Positions 59,712 through 64,000 of a stretch of DNA of 64,000 nt are shown piece after piece; within the stretch, counting starts at the first letter, position 1, and the number at the start of each line of letters is the position of its first letter. Source of the DNA: Porticoccus sp041581635 (GTDB lineage Bacteria; Pseudomonadota; Gammaproteobacteria; Pseudomonadales; Porticoccaceae); contig JBFICW010000001.1 of NCBI GenBank assembly GCA_041581635.1, positions 62,001 through 126,000 on the forward strand, written 5' to 3'. Made by a program: the position numbers and the translations under genes. The notes under the pieces are model-generated. The model did no database searches. It worked only from the letters and a program-made list of their open reading frames with translations, and had not been told where the DNA came from.

Positions 59712-61451
59712 GTGAGAGAGAAGCAGAGCAAATTAACAATTTCTCGTTGGCGCTATCTGTTGCTGGTTGCGGTGCTGTTTCTGTTGCCTGTTGCGGCTCT
59801 CTGGCATATTGCTGGGCTTCAGGTTTTGGTTGATGTCGATAAGGGGTTTCAGTTTTTGCAGGGACAGGGCCAAGCTCGGACTGTGCGGACTGAACCAATA
59901 CCGGCCTATCGAGGAGTGATTACTGATAGTCGTGGCGAGCCGTTGGCCGTCAGTACGCCAGTGGTCACTTTGTGGGCTAATCCCCAGGTGATTGATGGTG
60001 CTTCTGAGGGGCTTTCTGAGTTGGCAAAAAGCCTGTCAATGAGTCTGGATGAATTGCAGCAGCGCTTGTCGCGCTACGCAGGTAAAGAGTTTATGTATCT
60101 GGCGCGCCAAGTGACTCCCGAGAAGGCTCAGGAGGTACTGGCTCTGGAAATACCCGGTGTCTATGGTCAGGGCGAATACAAGCGTTTTTATCCCGCTGGT
60201 GAGGTTACATCTCAGCTGGTTGGGTTTACGAATATTGATGATCGTGGTCAAGAGGGTATGGAGTTGGCATTTGACGAGCTCCTAACCGGAGTGCCCGGTG
60301 CCAAGAAAGTTTTGAAAGATTTGAAAGGGCGGGTGATCAAAGATCTGGCGTTGGTTCGAAGTGAAAAGTCTGGCGAGAATCTAGCGCTCAGTATTGACTT
60401 GAGGTTGCAGTATACCGCCTACCGAGAGCTGAAAGCTGCGGTGGCTAAGCATCAGGCAGCCTCCGGTTCTGTCGTCATGCTCGATGTCCGGACAGGTGAG
60501 ATTTTGGCGATGGCCAATCAGCCGTCATTCAACCCTAACGATAGGAGCCAGCTAAGCTCTGATGCGCTGCGTAATCGAGCTGTGACAGACATTGTTGAAC
60601 CTGGTTCAACAATGAAGCCCTTCACTGTATTGGCCGCACTGGAAAGTGGGCGGTTTGTTCCTGAAACCATGATCGATACCAATCCTGGGTACATTCAGGT
60701 GGGAAGAAAAACCTTCCTTGACCATAGAAACTATGGACTCATCAATTTGACAACACTGCTGATGAAGTCGAGCCAGGTGGGGACCACTAAGTTGGCGCTA
60801 GAGTTAGAGCCGACCCATTTGCGAGATATGTTTTCCCGAATGGGTTTAGGGGACAGTCCGGGAACGGGGTTTCCCGGGGAAAGTCCGGGTAGCTTGCCAG
60901 AGCATAGGCGTTGGAGGCCTGTAGAGCGGGCTAATTTTGCATTTGGGTATGGATTGTCAGCTACAGCGTTACAGTTGGCTCAAGCTTATGCCGTATTGGC
61001 TCGCGACGGGGAGAGAAAGCCCGTATCTCTGCTAAAAGTGGATGGAATTCCTGAGGGCGAGCAGGTTGTGGATCCGAAACTTGCATCAAAGCTTCGCGAA
61101 ATGATGACAAGTGTGACCCGCTCTGGGGGCACGGCAACACGTGCTGCCATACCTTCTTATGAGGTGGCCGGTAAGACTGGTACATCGCATAAAGTGGGTA
61201 AGTCTGGGTATGAAAAAAATCGCTATGTTGCCCTCTTTGCGGGGATGGTCCCAGCTGACAACCCTAGATTGGTCACGGTTGTGATTATTAACGATCCCAG
61301 AGGTAAAAAATATTTTGGTGGTGAGGTCGCAGCCCCGGTCTTTGCTGCGGTCACTGCAGATGCATTGAGAATGCTCAAGATCCCCCCCAAGGTGAAAAGT
61401 GGTGAGCAGGTTGTAGTGCTAGAGCAAGGCAAGCCTGGAGGTGCCACGTGA
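59712..61451 (+). CDS. ftsI: Division-specific peptidoglycan transpeptidase FtsI (PBP3)
   Basis: Crosslinks septal peptidoglycan. 579 residues: a membrane anchor near the N-terminus (about 15-33), the PBP dimerisation domain (about 50-215; IPAYRGVITDSRGEPLAV) and the transpeptidase domain with SxxK in EPGSTMKPFTVLA (Ser about 298), SxN in MKSSQVGTTKLA (SSQ variant) and KTGTSHKVG. It starts at GTG 59712, since a stop lies immediately upstream in frame. Confidence 0.96.
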   Translation: MREKQSKLTISRWRYLLLVAVLFLLPVAALWHIAGLQVLVDVDKGFQFLQGQGQARTVRTEPIPAYRGVITDSRGEPLAVSTPVVTLWANPQVIDGASEGLSELAKSLSMSLDELQQRLSRYAGKEFMYLARQVTPEKAQEVLALEIPGVYGQGEYKRFYPAGEVTSQLVGFTNIDDRGQEGMELAFDELLTGVPGAKKVLKDLKGRVIKDLALVRSEKSGENLALSIDLRLQYTAYRELKAAVAKHQAASGSVVMLDVRTGEILAMANQPSFNPNDRSQLSSDALRNRAVTDIVEPGSTMKPFTVLAALESGRFVPETMIDTNPGYIQVGRKTFLDHRNYGLINLTTLLMKSSQVGTTKLALELEPTHLRDMFSRMGLGDSPGTGFPGESPGSLPEHRRWRPVERANFAFGYGLSATALQLAQAYAVLARDGERKPVSLLKVDGIPEGEQVVDPKLASKLREMMTSVTRSGGTATRAAIPSYEVAGKTGTSHKVGKSGYEKNRYVALFAGMVPADNPRLVTVVIINDPRGKKYFGGEVAAPVFAAVTADALRMLKIPPKVKSGEQVVVLEQGKPGGAT

Positions 61452-62959
61452 TGGCGCTATCAAAAAGGCCTGTTCGGCGTACGTTGCAACAACTGTTGCC
61501 GGGTGTGGTTATGGGTTCTGAGTTGGCTGAGATGTCAGTGAGTGGGATGTGTCTGGACAGTCGTTCCGTAAGGCCTGGTGATTTATTTGTTGCGGTCTCG
61601 GGCGGTGAGCATGACGGGCGAAACTATATCGGTCAGGCGATCGCATCTGGAGCTGTGGCTGTTTTAGCCGATGCTCAAGGGTTGAGTGTCGAGCACGATA
61701 ATGTGCTTGCGGTGAAAGATCTCAATCGGCAGTTAAGTGATATTGCCGGACGTTTTTTCGGGGATCCTTCTGATCACATAGTCCTAACTGGTGTTACGGG
61801 CACCAATGGCAAAACGACCTGTAGTCAGTTGTTGGCGCAATTGTTCAGCTTGCTGGGAGAGCCTGCCGGGATGCTGGGAACCCTTGGTTATGGTGTGGTT
61901 TCCTCTGCTAAAGCCAGCATGACAGATACTGGTATGACGACGCCGGATGCAATAACGGTTCAGTCTATTTTGTCGGACTTTGTTGCCGATGGGGTGGGGC
62001 GTGTGGTTATGGAGGTGTCTTCCCATAGCCTTGATCAGTCTCGGATCAAAGGGCTGTCATTCCATACGGCAATTTTTACCAATTTGAGCCGCGATCATTT
62101 GGATTATCACGGTGACTTGGTCAGTTATGCGGGGGCTAAAATGCAATTGTTTGCCATGCCCGGCCTGGTCAATGCAGTGATCAATGTAGATGATCCGGTG
62201 GGTGCCGAGATTGCTTTGCGGCTACCTCCAACCGTCAATCTTTGCGGTTATTCCTTAGTAAATGCTAACGCATCTATCTATGCCAAAGATGTTGTGGTCT
62301 CCGCTGCAGGTGTTCGCGCCATGATTCAGACCCCGTGGGGTGAAGGAGAGCTGAGCAGCTCGTTGTTGGGCAGGTTTAATCTTCAGAATTTGCTGGCGGT
62401 GATCGGTGCGGCCTGTCATCAAGGGTTGGCTTTGGTCGACGTATTAGGCGTGCTGGCTCAGTTGAAGCCGGTATCTGGACGTATGGAGTTGATCGGCGGT
62501 AATGCCGATCGCGGCCCGCAGGTGGTCGTTGATTATGCTCATACTCCCGATGCGCTCGAGAAAGTGTTAGCGACATTGCAAGAGCATTGCTCGGGTCAGT
62601 TGTGGTGTGTGTTTGGATGTGGTGGTGACAGGGATCGCGGTAAGCGGCCCCAAATGGGTGCCATTGCCAGTCGTTATGCCGACAGAGTGATTATTACCAA
62701 CGACAACCCTCGAGGTGAGCCGGCAGAGAGCATTGCCGAAGATATTCGTGAGGGGGTCGCTGGTGAGTCAGCGGTAATTACGTGTCTAGATAGGGCGGAG
62801 GCTATTCGCCTTGCAGTTGATGGCGCAGATGAGAGAGACATTATTCTGATTGCCGGAAAGGGGCATGAGAGCTATCAGTTGCTTGGTGCAGAACGCTTGC
62901 CATTCAGTGACCAGGCGCAAGTGAGATTGGCTTTGCGCCAGCGTGGAGGGTCGAAATGA
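61451..62959 (+). CDS. murE: UDP-MurNAc-L-Ala-D-Glu:meso-diaminopimelate ligase
   Basis: Adds meso-diaminopimelate to the murein precursor. The 502-residue Mur ligase shows CLDSRSVRPGDLFVAV at the N-terminus, ATP loop TGVTGTNGKTTCSQLLAQL, EVSSHSLDQSRI and the DAP-specifying motif TNDNPRGEPAESI. ATG 61451 overlaps the ftsI stop by one base (TGATG); a GTG at 61448 is the alternative. Confidence 0.96.
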   Translation: MALSKRPVRRTLQQLLPGVVMGSELAEMSVSGMCLDSRSVRPGDLFVAVSGGEHDGRNYIGQAIASGAVAVLADAQGLSVEHDNVLAVKDLNRQLSDIAGRFFGDPSDHIVLTGVTGTNGKTTCSQLLAQLFSLLGEPAGMLGTLGYGVVSSAKASMTDTGMTTPDAITVQSILSDFVADGVGRVVMEVSSHSLDQSRIKGLSFHTAIFTNLSRDHLDYHGDLVSYAGAKMQLFAMPGLVNAVINVDDPVGAEIALRLPPTVNLCGYSLVNANASIYAKDVVVSAAGVRAMIQTPWGEGELSSSLLGRFNLQNLLAVIGAACHQGLALVDVLGVLAQLKPVSGRMELIGGNADRGPQVVVDYAHTPDALEKVLATLQEHCSGQLWCVFGCGGDRDRGKRPQMGAIASRYADRVIITNDNPRGEPAESIAEDIREGVAGESAVITCLDRAEAIRLAVDGADERDIILIAGKGHESYQLLGAERLPFSDQAQVRLALRQRGGSK

Positions 62960-64000
62960 TGCATGACTTCACCCTGTCGCAGGTGGCGCAGTCGTTCGGT
63001 GGCACATTGATGTATCCCGATTGCCAATTTAGCACCGTCTCTACGGATACGCGTCAAATAGATGAAGGTCAGTTGTTTGTCGCCTTAAAAGGTGAGCGCT
63101 TTGATGCTCATCAGTTTTTGCCGGAGGTGGCGACACGGGCTTGCGGGATGGTGGTTGAGCGACCAGTTAAAGATATTAATGTGCCTCAGTGGATCGTGCC
63201 CGATACAACAGAAGCATTGGGTCAGATAGCACGGCTCAATCGACAGGCTTTTACTGGTCCATTGATTGCGGTAACGGGTAGTAGTGGAAAAACAACCGTC
63301 AAGGAAATGATTGCAGCCATTCTTCGCGAATCCGGCGATGTGTTGGCAACAAAAGGGAATTTAAATAACCAGATTGGCGTGCCGATGACGCTTTTAGATT
63401 TGAATTCTCTGCATCGCTTTGCCGTTATTGAGATGGGTGCTAGCGGTCCAGGAGAGATTGTTTACCTTTGTGAATTGGCGCGACCCGATGTTGCGCTTGT
63501 CAATAACGTACTGCCCGCACACATGGCTGGCTTTGGTGGTATGGATGACATTGCGAGGGCCAAGGGCGAAATTTATCGTGGTGTTTCGAGGCAGGGCACG
63601 GCGGTTATTAATCTGGATGAGCCTTATGCCGCTCAATGGGAAAGATCAGCTCAAGCGAGGGTGCTCAGTTATTCTGTAAACGATGATCGCGCTGATTTTT
63701 GTGCCAGAGAAATCGTGGCGGACCAGTTGGGTTGTCATACCTTTGTTCTCGTCACGCCAGCAGGTGACGTGTCTGTCCGTTTGCCTTTAAGTGGAGAGCA
63801 CAATGTAGGCAATGCTTTGGCCGCTGCAGCTTGCGCTTATGCGGTGGGTGCGGAGTTGTCAGCGATGTCTGCCGGGCTAAGCAAATTGCAGGCAGTGCCG
63901 GGTCGGTTAAACCGTCATCAGCTTGCTAATGGTGCCATTGTTATTGATGACACCTATAACGCTAATCCCGGTTCTGTGAAAGCCGCTATCAATACTTTGA
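62956..64000 (+). CDS. murF: UDP-MurNAc-tripeptide D-alanyl-D-alanine ligase (3' partial)
   Basis: Adds D-Ala-D-Ala to complete the pentapeptide precursor. 348 residues are visible before the window ends: FSTVSTDTRQIDEGQLFVAL (N-domain), the ATP loop AVTGSSGKTTVKEMIAAIL, GNLNNQIGVPMTLL, IEMGASGPGEI and DDTYNANPGSVKAAI. ATG 62956 overlaps the murE stop (ATGA). The remaining C-terminal third lies beyond the window. Confidence 0.95.
   Translation, partial: MMHDFTLSQVAQSFGGTLMYPDCQFSTVSTDTRQIDEGQLFVALKGERFDAHQFLPEVATRACGMVVERPVKDINVPQWIVPDTTEALGQIARLNRQAFTGPLIAVTGSSGKTTVKEMIAAILRESGDVLATKGNLNNQIGVPMTLLDLNSLHRFAVIEMGASGPGEIVYLCELARPDVALVNNVLPAHMAGFGGMDDIARAKGEIYRGVSRQGTAVINLDEPYAAQWERSAQARVLSYSVNDDRADFCAREIVADQLGCHTFVLVTPAGDVSVRLPLSGEHNVGNALAAAACAYAVGAELSAMSAGLSKLQAVPGRLNRHQLANGAIVIDDTYNANPGSVKAAINTL

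Noticed and set aside
59518..59898. Minus-strand 126-codon frame opposite ftsL/ftsI
   Set aside because: It is a shadow of two well-supported genes; the Gln/Pro/Glu-rich composition reflects the antisense of coding sequence.

Overview
The window is chromosomal backbone from a gammaproteobacterium of the Pseudomonas/Cellvibrionales type. I infer this from gene order rather than a 16S gene. The blocks gpmI-envC-ctpA, secB-grxC-rhodanese, ntrC-ntrB-(DUF4124)-glnA-thiI-typA, lptB-lptA-lptC-kdsC-kdsD, murA-hisG-hisD-hisC-degS/algW, rplM-rpsI-petA-petB/C-sspA-sspB, lpoA-rsmI-rnpB and the mraZ-murF division cluster all follow an order familiar from Pseudomonas. Almost everything is housekeeping. I see no tRNA gene, CRISPR array, insertion sequence, prophage or plasmid feature.

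Layout. 1-602: 3' end of a fused isobutyryl-CoA mutase gene. 714-1973: glyA with a strong terminator. 2109-9475: nrdR and a riboflavin/thiamine cluster (ribD, ribC, ribBA, ribH, nusB, thiL, pgpA, a retropepsin-like protease, ribA), then hisF. 10272-14764 (minus): a small DUF6316-like gene, ctpA, an envC-like gene and gpmI. 14935-16209: rhodanese-like gene, grxC and secB. 16318-21094 (minus): nitrogen control block ntrC, ntrB, a DUF4124 gene and glnA. 21445-24801: thiI and typA. 24860-28392: tag, pip, darP and mgtE. 28516-36405 (minus): npr, rapZ, ptsN, hpf, rpoN, lptB, lptA, lptC, kdsC, kdsD, yrbG. 36589-41896: mlaC, ibaG, murA, hisG, hisD, hisC. 41926-45046: degS/algW, zapG and zapE. 45264-51343: rplM, rpsI, petA, a petB-petC fusion, sspA, sspB and a thiolase gene. 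51405-55735: dolP, diaA, yraN, lpoA and divergent rsmI. 55780-57056: an orphan parA and the RNase P RNA. 57057-57990: a degraded stretch with a dipeptidase remnant, then the mra promoter with MraZ boxes. 57991-64000: mraZ, rsmH, ftsL, ftsI, murE and the start of murF.

How the genes work together. The nitrogen circuit can be read from the DNA. rpoN (sigma-54), ntrB and ntrC are all present. glnA and ntrBC each have a near-consensus -24/-12 sigma-54 promoter with a perfect GCACCA-N3-TGGTGC palindrome about 95-106 bp upstream of the predicted start site. ptsN, npr and rapZ sit next to rpoN. The lpt/kds genes build and export lipopolysaccharide, while murA, murE, murF, ftsI, lpoA, an EnvC-like factor, zapE and zapG serve wall synthesis and division.

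Most unusual points: cytochrome b and cytochrome c1 are fused in one reading frame; mlaC stands alone, with mlaF, mlaE, mlaD and mlaB absent from their usual positions on both sides; RibBA has a GTP cyclohydrolase domain without zinc cysteines while an intact ribA lies 3 kb away; and an orphan ParA gene and gene debris flank rnpB. I did not find a convincing wholly undescribed system.
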